A DNA stretch of 37,954 bases, taken from assembly GCA_001931905.2 (NCBI GenBank), contig MSJI02000158.1, positions 1,696 through 39,649 of the forward strand. The letters are read 5' to 3'. Shown in pieces: positions 8,703-17,701 of the stretch; the stretch's first letter is position 1, and every line of letters begins with the position of its first letter. This DNA is from Cladosporium sp. IMV 00045. Lineage: Eukaryota; Ascomycota; Dothideomycetes; Cladosporiales; Cladosporiaceae. Position numbers and translations under genes: made by a program. Below the pieces are notes generated by a model. That model did no database searches. It was not told where the DNA came from and saw nothing but the letters and a program-made list of their open reading frames with translations.

Positions 8703-10037
8703 ATGGCTCCCATTCAGATCTCCGCGACCCTCCCGTCGCTCCCTTCTGGCTGGACCGCCGAGAAGGACTTCAAGTCCGTCTCTGGCCTCTCCGCCGCCTC
8801 TCCCCGCGCCATTGAGCCCGTTGGCCCTCACTTCCTCGCCCACGCCCGCAGAAAGAGGCACCAGCGCACCTTCTCCGAGGACGAGCGCATCCAGGCCGCC
8901 AACACCGCCAAGCAGGTCGAGACCGAGGATGCCGGCGAGATCAGCGAGGACGAGGACCCCATGATGCTCCAGCGCGAGGCCAAGGACTGGAAGAGCCAGG
9001 ACCACTACGCCATCCTCGGCCTGAGCAGGTACAGATGGCGCGCCACCGAGGACCAGATCAAGAAGGCCCACAGGAAAAAGGTCCTCAGACATCACCCCGA
9101 CAAGCGTGCCGCCAGCGGCCAGAGCGAGAACGACAACTTCTTCAAGTGCATCCAGCGTGCCACCGACATCCTCCAGGACCCCGTCAAGCGTAGGCAGTAC
9201 GACAGTGTCGACGAGAACGCCGAGGTCGACCCCCCCGCCAAGAAGGATGTTCAGAAGAAGCCCGGCAACTTCTACAAGCTCTGGGGACCCGTCTTCGAGG
9301 CCGAGGGTCGCTTCTCCAAGAAGCAGCCTGTGCCCCAGCTCGGTAACGCCGACAGCACCAAGGAGGAGGTCGAGACTTTCTACAACTTCTGGTACACTAT
9401 GGACTCGTGGAGGTCTTTCGAGTACCTCGACGAGGACGTGCCCGATGACGGCGAGAGCCGTGACCAGAAGAGACACACAGAGCGCAAGAACAATAACAAC
9501 CGCAAGAAGCGCAAGGCCGAGGACAACCAGCGTTTGCGCCAGCTGATCGACGAGTGCCTGGCCCTCGACGAGCGCCCCAAGAAGTTCAGACAGGAGGGTA
9601 ACAAGGAGAAGAACAAGAAGAAGGCCGATAAGGAGGCCGCCGAGAAGGCCGCCAAGGAGGAGGCAGCGAAGAAGAAGGCCGACGCCGAGGCTGCCGCCAA
9701 AGAGAAGGAGGCTGCCGACAAGGCCGCTCGCGAGGAGGGCAAGAAGGCCAAGGAGGCCGCAAAGAACGCCGCGAAGAAGAACAAGCGCACCATCCGTGGT
9801 GCCGTCAAGGACGCCAACTACTTCGTCGACGGCGAGGCTCCTCCTGCCCAAATCGACGGCGCCCTCAACGACGTCGACTCCATCATCCTCAAGCTCGAGG
9901 TCGAGGAGATCTCCACCCTCGCCTCCGCCGTCTCCGGCAAGGACAAGACCACCATCAAGCAGGCCTTCCAGGAGGAGAGGAAGAGGCTCATCGACGCCGG
10001 CAAGGCCAAGGATGGCGAGCTCAAGACTCTCGCTTAG
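8703..10037 (+). CDS. Zuotin, ribosome-associated J-domain protein (left copy)
   Basis: Zuotin is the J-protein partner of the ribosome-associated complex. With Ssz1 it stimulates the Hsp70 Ssb at the polypeptide exit tunnel. The ORF is intronless, 444 residues (yeast Zuo1 is about 430). Order: N-terminal Ssz1-contacting region (1-98); J domain (about 99-168) with the catalytic H-P-D at 131-133 inside RHHPDK; zuotin-homology region (about 170-290, with YNFWYTMDSWRSFEYLD); a Lys/Ala/Glu-rich charged helix (about 295-365) for ribosome binding; and a C-terminal helical bundle from about 375. Codon use is strongly C-ending throughout, as in highly expressed genes. An almost identical second copy lies at 36557-37891 (three residue differences). 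Confidence 0.95.
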   Translation: MAPIQISATLPSLPSGWTAEKDFKSVSGLSAASPRAIEPVGPHFLAHARRKRHQRTFSEDERIQAANTAKQVETEDAGEISEDEDPMMLQREAKDWKSQDHYAILGLSRYRWRATEDQIKKAHRKKVLRHHPDKRAASGQSENDNFFKCIQRATDILQDPVKRRQYDSVDENAEVDPPAKKDVQKKPGNFYKLWGPVFEAEGRFSKKQPVPQLGNADSTKEEVETFYNFWYTMDSWRSFEYLDEDVPDDGESRDQKRHTERKNNNNRKKRKAEDNQRLRQLIDECLALDERPKKFRQEGNKEKNKKKADKEAAEKAAKEEAAKKKADAEAAAKEKEAADKAAREEGKKAKEAAKNAAKKNKRTIRGAVKDANYFVDGEAPPAQIDGALNDVDSIILKLEVEEISTLASAVSGKDKTTIKQAFQEERKRLIDAGKAKDGELKTLA

Positions 10038-10642
10038 ATTTGTGGTATTTGATGGATAATCCTTGTTTCGCTAGCCAGCGTGCATTGTCTCCTTGGTTAT
10101 TGTATGGGATAGACGAAGTAGAGTAGTTATTTGTCCAATGTGTCCGCGCATTTCGAAAAAAGTTTACGATATTCTAATTGCCTCTCTCTTTGCCATTCTC
10201 GTGAAGAACCGGATGCCTAGAACGCTTTGCCTCGACCCGCCTCCACTTTCGCCCACATTTAACTAGTGTCTTGGTTGCCGTCTTTGGTGAGCGGCAATCG
10301 TAACGTTTGGAGCCGAACGTCACACCTGGACATATACACCGCATGAGTACATTCCCTTGAATGACTTCGGATTAATTTTGTTTTACTACAAAAAGTCCCA
10401 TACTATCATTCTTATTTGGAGGACGAGTTCCTTCCGTCCCACGCAGAGCCTCGGTGAATGAAGCCTGTCATCACATGAAACGTGGGGCTCGACATCAACA
10501 GCAACAGCGACTCCCGTAGCAGCGTCATTCCCCAACCTCGACCACGCACACCTTCAACTCAGCATACTGCGAGGTCGCTCGCCTTGCAACAACACCTCAA
10601 TCTCGAACTCGTCGCACGAAAATCAACACCCGCCAGCTCAGC
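10038..10642. other. Spacer between zuotin and the USP gene
   Basis: 605 bp holding the zuotin 3' UTR and the promoter and leader of the USP gene. The right arm has a similar 657-bp spacer with small indels. No coding evidence. Confidence 0.5.
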
Positions 10643-12280
10643 ATGGCATCCACACCGTCCCCGTTCTCCACGCCTCTCGCATCCTCAGCCCAAAACTCCC
10701 CACGCTCCAACACAACCACTCTCGCCGACCGCACCATTCCCAGCTTCGCCCTCGACGGCGACAACAGCACCACCAACAACAGCACCACCTCCATCAACAG
10801 CAGCACCAGCCAGCGACCCAGCTTCATCCCCGCATGGCGCCGCCCCACGCTCAACACCTCCTTCGCCGGCGGCAGCGACGAGTCCGGCCGCCGGCCCAGC
10901 GTGCAATTTGTCCCCAACTCCTCCAAAGACAAGCTCGGCAGCTCGCGCTCTAGTTCGGCGCGGCCTGCGACGAGCGGCAAGACGACGCCCACCGCTAGCA
11001 CGAGACGCATGAGCTCCCCGCCGCCGCCGGCGCAGTTCAGACCGAGTGTGAGCTTCGACACGTTCAAGAATAAGGCGGCGAGCGAGTTTAGCTTGACGCT
11101 GGGGAGGAAGCACCGCGACTACGAGTATACGAAGCGCTCGCGCACGTTTCTTGTCGGGACCGATGCGAATGAGTACTCGGACACTGCGCTCGAATGGCTG
11201 GTCGACGAGCTCGTGGACGACGGGGATGAGATTGTGTGTCTGCGAGTTGTGGAGAAGGACAGCCGCGAGGCGGTGCGGTGGAGCGGCGGGCAGGGCGAGA
11301 AGGGGTACCGACAGGAAGCGGAGCGGTTCATGGAGCAGATCGAGCGGAAGAACACCGAGGACCGCGCCATCAGCCTCGTGCTCGAGTTCGCCATCGGCAA
11401 AGTCCAGGAGGCCTTTCAGAAAATGATCAAACTCTACGAGCCCGCCATGCTCATCGTCGGCACCAAGGGCCGCAGTCTCACGGGCTACCAGGGCTTGCTC
11501 AGCTCCGGCTCTGTCAGCAAGTACTGCCTGCAATACTCCCCCGTGCCGGTCATCGTCGTCCGCCCCAGCAGCAAGCGCGAGAGCAAGAAGCGAAAGCGCC
11601 TGCAAGACCCCACCCGACGGAGCTACAGGGACATTCTGGACAAGTCTGAAGACGCGCCGCGAGGCCGCGGCGGCCACCTCCTCGACGAGCGCAACCGCAT
11701 GAGCATCATGGGCAGCGACCTGGGCGTTCTGGGACGACTAGAAGGCGACGACGACCCTGACGCCGAAGCGCGCCGCGTCGCAGAAGCGATCGGCTACCGC
11801 GGCCACCGCGGCAGCGGAAGCAGCTCAGGTGCGCAAGGCAGCAATCTGAGCAGGGTGGCGTCCGCGGCTTCGGGACCTTCAGACGCGAGCGTCGATAGCG
11901 ACGACGACATGACTCTGACGGAAGAGCGGGTGCTGAAGTCCCCGCAGCTCGGCGCGATGGACTCCCCCTACGCTTCAGACGAGGAGGACGAGGACGACAA
12001 CGAACTCACGCGCCAGGCGGCTGAGAATCAGACTCTACGGCCGGAAGACGAGGCTGCGCTGTTGGCTTACGAGAGGGCCATGAAGGTTGTGGAGGAGGAG
12101 CAGGAGGAGGAAGAGGCGAGGGCGAAGAGGGAGGAGGACAAGAAGCATCGCGGCCGCGGTGGGGTTAAGAGGGCGGGGAGGAGTACGAGTCGTGGGAGGG
12201 GGGCGGATGATGATGATGAGGCTAGGGGGTCGAATGTGTTGGGTTTGTTGGCACAGCTGGATAGGGGGATTGTTAAGTGA
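10643..12280 (+). CDS. Universal stress protein (USP) domain protein (left copy)
   Basis: Intronless, 545 residues. The N-terminal third (1-165) is Ser/Thr/Asn-rich and predicted disordered. The USP domain spans about 167-307. It starts with RTFLVGTDANEYSDTALEW and carries the ATP-binding pattern G-T-K-G-R-S (273-278), then SSGSVSKYCL and VPVIVVRP. The remaining 240 residues are disordered and charged, with acidic runs (447-453), a Glu-rich coiled-coil-like segment (about 480-500), an R-G-R-G-rich basic patch, and a conserved-looking C-terminal end LLAQLDRGIVK. Fungal proteins of this layout are nucleotide-binding USPs of unclear role in stress signalling. The start ATG at 10643 follows an A/C-rich leader. 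The paralogue at 34262-35899 has the same length through two compensating one-codon indels. Confidence 0.9.
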   Translation: MASTPSPFSTPLASSAQNSPRSNTTTLADRTIPSFALDGDNSTTNNSTTSINSSTSQRPSFIPAWRRPTLNTSFAGGSDESGRRPSVQFVPNSSKDKLGSSRSSSARPATSGKTTPTASTRRMSSPPPPAQFRPSVSFDTFKNKAASEFSLTLGRKHRDYEYTKRSRTFLVGTDANEYSDTALEWLVDELVDDGDEIVCLRVVEKDSREAVRWSGGQGEKGYRQEAERFMEQIERKNTEDRAISLVLEFAIGKVQEAFQKMIKLYEPAMLIVGTKGRSLTGYQGLLSSGSVSKYCLQYSPVPVIVVRPSSKRESKKRKRLQDPTRRSYRDILDKSEDAPRGRGGHLLDERNRMSIMGSDLGVLGRLEGDDDPDAEARRVAEAIGYRGHRGSGSSSGAQGSNLSRVASAASGPSDASVDSDDDMTLTEERVLKSPQLGAMDSPYASDEEDEDDNELTRQAAENQTLRPEDEAALLAYERAMKVVEEEQEEEEARAKREEDKKHRGRGGVKRAGRSTSRGRGADDDDEARGSNVLGLLAQLDRGIVK

Positions 12281-12610
12281 GTTGAGGTGAGAGAGGGAGT
12301 TAGCGATTCTTTCCTGAGTTTCTGGTCGAGCCGATATGTGTCAGCCAACGGGTCTTCGCTCTGACGCCGCAGACGTCTTCATTATTCCTTGGGCATGCGC
12401 TACTTAGAGGTATTCTCGCTCCGGGGCAGCAGTTGACACTTCAGCAGAGCGTTTAGAGATATTTTCATCTATGGAAGCTATTCACAAGCGGAATGCCAAA
12501 AGACTCACGAATCAACTTTCGACTTATTCTTGTTTGAAACATATATCAAATCCTTCCAGTCCCATTCCTGGCGAATGAGCCAAGACATACAAGATCGCTA
12601 ACCAACCCAT
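12281..12610. other. Convergent 3' flanks, USP and enolase-type genes
   Basis: 330 bp; the counterpart in the right arm is 33931-34261 (331 bp) and is clearly similar. No gene recognised. Confidence 0.5.
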
Positions 12611-13729
12611 CTAAGAGTAACTTGCAACCACATCCCCCAGAACATCCAATCTAGGCTCAATCCCCAAACCCGGCGCACTTGGCGCGGCGACACACCCATC
12701 GACAACATCAAACTCGCCGTCCGCCGTCTTCAACCCAACCATATCCCTCACCTCCAGCACGCTCCTCAGACTCCTCCCCGGCACCGTCTGCGCCAAATGC
12801 ACAATCGCCGCAAACGCCACGTCCGACCCCGCCGTCTCCTGCACGGAAACCGTATAGCCCGCCGCAAGGCAAATATCACGCTGCCGCCGCGCGCGCGTCA
12901 GCCCGCCCGCCTTGGAGATTTTCAACCCGATCCCGTCCGCCGCGTCGTCCGCGATCATCTGCACGATCGAGGCCTCGCTCGTCGCCAGCTCGTCGAAAAT
13001 CACGGGCACGCTGCTGCGCTTGCGCAGCGAGACGTTCTCGCGCCAGGTGGCGCACGGCGCTTCGAACACGAAGTCCAGCTCGCGAGGCAGCTGGCGCAGG
13101 AAGCGCAGCGCGCTCTCCACGCTCAGCCCGCCGTTGGCGTCGACGATGAAGTACTCGCCCGCCCGCCGATCTGCGAGCGCGGACGTCGCGCGCGCGGCGT
13201 CTAGCACGGGATCGTCGCCGGCGATTTTGACCGAGTGCGAAGTGTAGCCTTTGGCGCGGTGGGCGGCGACGTTGGCGCGCATGCCCGCCGGGTCGGCGGC
13301 GGGGATGGACGATATCACCGGCATGCGCAGCCCGGTGCGGCCGCCGAGCAGGTCGCAGACGGGGAGGCTGGTAGCTTTGCCGAAGACGTCCCAGCAGGCG
13401 ACGTCGAGGGCGGATTTGGCGGCTTCGTGGCCCGCCAGCGCGAAGTCCATGGCGTCGTTGATCCGCTCTACGCGTGGCGGGTCGAGGCCGATGAGGTGCG
13501 GTGCGATTTGGGCGATTCCGGCGCGCACGCCCAGAGCGTGCGAGGCGATGTAGGTCGTGCCGAAGGGCGTGCTTTCGCCCCAGCCTGTGAGGCCGGTGTT
13601 GGTCGTTATGCGGACGAGGGTGGCGTCGAAGGATGTCAGTTGCCGGTTGCCGGAGATGGTGTAGACGCCTCCGGAGTAGGGGAGGTTGACTTGGAAGACG
13701 TCGATTTTTTGGACGGCGAGGTCGGACAT
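12611..13729 (-). CDS. Mandelate racemase/enolase-superfamily enzyme (left copy)
   Basis: Intronless, 372 residues, the usual length of the muconate-lactonizing/dipeptide-epimerase subgroup. The N-terminal capping domain spans about 1-125 and the barrel about 135-355. Metal ligands are visible: D197 (in VDANGG), E223 (in FEAPC) and D246 (in IFDEL). The general base side has K168, but the first position of the K-x-K motif is Ser (S166-V-K168). The opposite-face lysine is K270 in GLKISKAGG. A Ser in place of the first Lys sets it apart from standard dipeptide epimerases. A cis-3-hydroxyproline dehydratase or hydroxyproline-betaine epimerase-like role is one possibility, not proven. It is divergent from the MDR oxidoreductase (612 bp between starts), suggesting co-regulation. 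Its paralogue (32812-33930) has about 29 substitutions, none at the residues named. Confidence 0.85.
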   Translation of the reverse strand: MSDLAVQKIDVFQVNLPYSGGVYTISGNRQLTSFDATLVRITTNTGLTGWGESTPFGTTYIASHALGVRAGIAQIAPHLIGLDPPRVERINDAMDFALAGHEAAKSALDVACWDVFGKATSLPVCDLLGGRTGLRMPVISSIPAADPAGMRANVAAHRAKGYTSHSVKIAGDDPVLDAARATSALADRRAGEYFIVDANGGLSVESALRFLRQLPRELDFVFEAPCATWRENVSLRKRSSVPVIFDELATSEASIVQMIADDAADGIGLKISKAGGLTRARRQRDICLAAGYTVSVQETAGSDVAFAAIVHLAQTVPGRSLRSVLEVRDMVGLKTADGEFDVVDGCVAAPSAPGLGIEPRLDVLGDVVASYS

Positions 13730-14341
13730 TGTTTTTTGCTTGGATCCGAAGATGTGGTGAAAGATGGGCTTTTGTCAGTCAGGCAAATCGTACGATGTTA
13801 GGGAAAGGAGATGCGGAATGATAGAGGCATTTGTAAGTTACTTCTTGCTGCGTTTGCATGCCGTATATATTCATACATATATTATATGTACCTATCCTCA
13901 AATTTCCTAGGTAAGTCACGAAATGCGGCAGCAATTTAAGTGAAGTGCTCTTTGTACTGTCGAAGAAGACCTTCAAACTAACAACTGCAGTCATGGATGC
14001 AAAGATATAGTCAGCATTCCTCACAAGCGTATGCCGAGACGAGTTGGAAGTCAATACACGCATCGTCTCCGCTGACGTTGGTTCAATAATAAGTTCGAGG
14101 TCAATCGTCTCCACTATAGCTGACAGCATTCAGAAGAATTACTCGATTAGGCAATTCTTGATTTCTAATGTGAACGCCCTGCAATGATCACTTTGTGATG
14201 ATATATATGTATGTATATGGTGCAGCTCTTAGTACTATCCCATTCAAACGATTCGCAACGACCTCAAACATCATCATATACCACAGACACTCGAACGACC
14301 CCCAACGACTTCAGTCATCACCTACATAAACACAACCAACC
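13730..14341. promoter_or_regulatory. Shared divergent promoter, enolase-type gene and MDR gene (left)
   Basis: 612 bp between two start codons transcribed away from each other. Much of it is retained in the right arm (32217-32811), unlike the unrelated flanks beyond the arms. It contains a short inverted repeat at 14187-14199, a CCTAGG palindrome near 13907 and AT-rich TATATA-like tracts near 13864-13890 and 14200-14216. Joint control of both genes is inferred from this geometry. Confidence 0.55.
14187..14199. promoter_or_regulatory. Conserved 13-bp inverted repeat, candidate operator (left)
   Basis: ATCAC-TTT-GTGAT, two perfect 5-bp arms around TTT, 143 nt before the MDR start. The same 13 bases sit at 32358-32370, 142 nt before the right-copy start, although the flanking bases differ. 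Confidence 0.4.
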
Positions 14342-15526
14342 ATGACCGCCAACCTCCCAACAACCAGAACCGCCTTCCGGCGCACCGACGACCACACCCC
14401 CAACGCCGCAAGAGTCAAACAAGTCACCGAGACCCTCCCCCTCCCACTAACCCCAACGCAAGTCCTGATCAAAGTCCACGCCATCTCCCTCAACTACCGC
14501 GACGCCAACATCGCCAACGGCGGCAACCCCTGGCCCGTCACGCCGCACGGCATCCCGTGCAACGACGCCGCGGGCTCTGTCGTCGCTAAGGGCGAGCAGG
14601 TGCAAGTTCTCAACGTGGGTGATCGAGTAGCTCCTATCGTCGACACGGAGAATCTGACCGGCCAGGAAGCGACACGCTCGTGGCTCGCGGCGGATGAAGA
14701 TGGTGTGCTCGCTGATTTTCTGGTGTTTGATCAGAGGAAGGTTTGTAGACTTCCCGAGGACCTGGATTGGACGCAGGCGAGTATCGTCCCCTGCGCGGGC
14801 GTGACTACGTGGGCGGCGATGAAGGGGTTTGGGGTTGGGAAGAGTGTGCTCATTCAAGGTGTGTTGAGGTTTCATCGACAAAGCAGATTCGAAGACTTCG
14901 ACTACTGACCCGACAAGACAGGCACCGGCGGCGTGAGCATGTTCGCCCTAAAACTCGCGCGAGCGGCCGGTCTGCAAATCTTCCTGACCTCTTCGAGCGA
15001 TGCGAAACTCAAAGACGTGAGTGCCCGGTTTCCCGGCCCGCCGATTCAGACGGTCAATTACTCCACGAACCCCGACTGGCATGAGGAGGTGCTCAAACTC
15101 ACCGAAGGCGTTGGCGTGGATCTCGTGATTGAAGTCGGAGGAGCGAGCTCCCTGCTGAAAAGCCTGAAGTGCACCCGTCGGGGTGGGACGGTCAGTCAGG
15201 TTGGGTATTTGAGTAAGCGGGAGTTTGAGGGTGTGGAGGAGTTGCTTCCTACGCTTATTGATCGGAGGGTTAATTTGAGGTCAGTTCTGTGTCGCGATCG
15301 GGGCTTTGTGACTTCTTGTGGAATGGTCGACTGACTTTCTGCACCTCATAGGGGGATCAACGCGGGCTCTAAGATGGATCTGGACGATCTTTGCGCCGCT
15401 CTGGCCGCGACGAGGATTCAGTTTGATGATATTATCGATTCTGTGCTGCCGTTTGAGAAAGCTGAGGAGGCTATTGAACAGGTTTGGCAAGGCAAAGTTG
15501 TTGGGAAATTGGTGCTGACGCTTTGA
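14342..15526 (+). CDS. Zinc-free MDR oxidoreductase (left copy)
   Basis: NAD(P)H-dependent medium-chain dehydrogenase/reductase related to quinone oxidoreductases. Three exons (14342-14858, 14922-15279, 15352-15526) encode 349 residues. The introns are 63 nt (GTGTGT...ACAG, CTGAC branch point) and 72 nt (GTCAGT...ATAG). The GroES-like part contains SLNYRDANIANG. The Rossmann fold begins GTGGVSMFALKLARAAG at the exon 1/2 junction. The catalytic and structural zinc ligands of alcohol dehydrogenases are missing, so a zinc-independent reductase is expected. The C terminus is GKLVLTL. It is divergent from the enolase-superfamily gene. The right copy (31027-32216) has identical exon lengths. Substrate unknown. 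Confidence 0.88.
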
Positions 15527-15955
15527 ATCCGTTGTGAGCATCTTGGATGATGAGTATTCACATACCGTGATGCTTGCAATCATGAATTGATCGTGTTTGA
15601 GGCCGAAATGATTAGTTGAAGAATCTTGTCTTGAGATACTCCTGTAGGCAACCTTTTTACAAGGAACGTATAGAGGCATTCAAAGCCATTGGCGATGAAG
15701 TTCGAAAAACATAGAGACGATCGGCATAATCAGATTGCGTTCATCTTGCGTTTTGATGTCAAAGGCTTTGCTTGTAGCTGAATTACATAACGAGATACCA
15801 TTGTGATTAATAGTAGATGACCAATTCATGTTACTGCCTAGAAAAGATCGACAAACCGAAGGATGAAGCTTAAGTCGACCTTCGTTCATCATGCTGTGAG
15901 ACATCGACAAAGCCATACCGCAACTCTCTTCTTTCCATCAACTATTCATTCCGCA
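15527..15955. other. Intergenic, just inside the duplication
   Basis: 429 bp starting exactly where left-arm/right-arm similarity ends. It includes the 3' flank of the MDR gene and the promoter of the next gene. Nothing else recognised. Confidence 0.5.
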
Positions 15956-16427
15956 ATGAGCCAAACATCCCAGCCTTCGAGCGTACTCGTCTTTATCACC
16001 GGCCTGCCCAGCCTGCCAGCAGCAAACCCTGCAGGAGCCCAGGGCGACCTCCCAAACAAGCTTCGACGATTCGTCCTGAGAAGACTCAGAGCGCAGGATG
16101 TCAACGACATGGCTGCGATTTACATGCCTCTAAATGGCGCTGGTGGGGCGGAAAATGATGAGTTTGTCCATAGTCTTTTTTTGAATGGTTGGCTGTCAGG
16201 TGAATCGATCTGACCAGTTGATTTGCAGATTTGCAGTCATCCGCTGCGAACATGCTACCGCGGCGCAAGACTTGATCGATGAATTGAATGGAGCGGCTAT
16301 TGATGTGAATCACAGATTCAATGTGGAACTGGCAGAAAGGTTCGAAAGGTTCGCGGGGCTTCAGCAGAATGGTCTCGTCGATCAGAACGAAGTGGATGGG
16401 TTGCGGGTTCTACGACGGTCACAATAG
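15956..16427 (+). CDS. Small stand-alone RRM protein resembling the eIF3b RRM
   Basis: Two exons (15956-16161 and 16229-16427) with a 67-nt intron (GTTTGT donor, CTGAC branch point, TTGCAG acceptor) give 134 residues. The spliced frame reads like one RRM. An RNP2-like strand VLVFITGLP (10-18) is followed by helix LPNKLRRFVLRRL, then IYMPLN, then an RNP1-like strand EFAVIRC joined across the intron, helix AAQDLIDELNG, and HRFNVELAERFERF. The order and spacing resemble the N-terminal RRM of fungal eIF3b (Prt1), especially F-x-L-x-K-L, F-M-P-L-N and the L-D-x-K-H ... D-x-x-R-Y ending. The eIF3b WD40 propeller is absent and the protein ends about 25 residues after the RRM. Whether it acts in translation is inference. 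The splice model is mine, chosen because it restores one uninterrupted domain. Confidence 0.6.
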
Positions 16428-16919
16428 CATGTTCGTTGGTGGTGATCTTTCACCACTTCATTCTGGCACGACCTCAATCCACGGCTATACTTGAACATCA
16501 TTTTGATCAGTCTGATATAATATCATCAATTTCTTCCAGGTTCCTCTGACATCGGACCATGCACGGGCAACTCGATTTTGACGATATGTCGCAAGATGGA
16601 TACCTAGTCTCGTAGGATTGATCTCTCAAACCGCTGCTGTTTTTGTGTTTATCCGCTATGAACCACTTACACCCAGTCATGGGGCATGTACGCTTAGCTC
16701 ATGCACTAGTTCCTGTCATATCAATCGGTGAAGGTGTCTAGTAATATACGTAGTTCTACTGTTGTGTCAGTGAGATCTTCCTAGTTGCTGAGCTTTCCCC
16801 ACGTCCGCCACCCTCACGATGTAAGCATCATACAACAAGATACCTTACACAAAGCCTCTACAGACCTCACATCTTTCCCAAACCACCAAAAGAAATCAAA
16901 CATCAAAAGCAAACCTCAC
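16428..16919. other. Intergenic
   Basis: 492 bp between the RRM-like gene and the DUF427 gene. It holds the DUF427 promoter and an A/C-rich leader; no other element recognised. Confidence 0.5.
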
Positions 16920-17471
16920 ATGCCCCCAAACCCCATCAAAACCCTACCATCCCATCTCCGCAAAATAATGACCACCAACAAAACACCCACCCTCCACCCC
17001 CGCCTCTTCCCCCGCCCGCCCCTCCTCGAGCCCACTCCCCGCCATCTCGAAATCAAATGGCACGACAAACTCATCGCCTCTACCACCTCCGCCCTCTGGG
17101 TCCTCGAAACCTACCATCCACCAACCTACTACCTCCCGCCCTCAGCCCTCGATTCCGCCGCCATAAACCTGACTCCCACGAACCACACCTCTTTCTGCGA
17201 ATGGAAGGGCAGGGCGACGTACTACGCCGCCACGCTCGTTGAGGGGGATGGCAAGGGTGAGGTGGTGAACGACAGGATATGGTCTTACGACGCGCCAACG
17301 GAGGGATTTGCGGATCTGAAGGGGTATTTGAGTTTCTACGCGGGGCCTTGGGAGTGTTTCGTTGATGGGGAGAGGGTGGTGGCGCAGCCGGGGGATTTCT
17401 ATGGGGGGTGGATGACGAGCGATGTTGAGGGGAGGGAGGTTAAGGGGGCGCCGGGGACGAGGGGTTGGTGA
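16920..17471 (+). CDS. DUF427 domain protein
   Basis: Intronless, 183 residues from the ATG at 16920 (a second candidate ATG at 16968 would give 167). It has the DUF427 pattern: ALWVLETYHPPTYYLPP, the CEWKG motif at about 93-97, SYDAP at about 122-126, then LSFYAGPWECFVDGE and the ending PGDFYGGW. Members of this family are widespread in fungi and bacteria as small single-domain proteins; the biochemical role is not established. No targeting signal is evident. Coding-strand composition changes from C-rich at the 5' end to G-rich at the 3' end. It is convergent with the CorA gene 230 bp away. Confidence 0.85.
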   Translation: MPPNPIKTLPSHLRKIMTTNKTPTLHPRLFPRPPLLEPTPRHLEIKWHDKLIASTTSALWVLETYHPPTYYLPPSALDSAAINLTPTNHTSFCEWKGRATYYAATLVEGDGKGEVVNDRIWSYDAPTEGFADLKGYLSFYAGPWECFVDGERVVAQPGDFYGGWMTSDVEGREVKGAPGTRGW

Positions 17472-17701
17472 GGTCTTTCTTTCTTTCTTTTTTTTTTTTC
17501 GGTCCCTTCTTGTTTGTACTTTGTGTTATTGGTGTCACCATCTTGTACTCTTAATTGATGAAGAAGCAAGCTTTGATCTGGTTAATGATGAAGGCACTCA
17601 TGCTACACGCTTAGTTTGATCAAGGTACAGTACAACACATGCTCTCCAGTGATATTCTTACAATACACATAAGCTTGCGCCGAGCCTCATTCTTACGGTT
17701 C

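Larger units (their letters stand above)
8640..15526 (+). repeat. Left arm of a ~6.9 kb inverted duplication
   Basis: Carries zuotin, USP protein, enolase-superfamily protein and MDR oxidoreductase. The reverse complement of 31027-37954 matches it throughout, including UTRs, introns and the divergent promoter. Proteins range from about 92 to 99 percent identical. Similarity stops right at the oxidoreductase stop codon (15526). The outer limit is set only by the window edge, because base 37954 pairs with about base 8640. Confidence 0.95.

Noticed and set aside
8676..9851. Long Leu/Val-rich frames antisense to zuotin and USP genes (also 10685-11677 and 34868-35944)
   Set aside because: These are low-complexity reverse readings of C-ending codons in strongly biased genes and recur in both arms for that reason.
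15956..16216. Unspliced version of the RRM-like gene ending at a stop just after 16211
   Set aside because: It ends within the second half of the fold and leaves a well-formed second half unused; a 67-nt intron with good signals restores the full domain.
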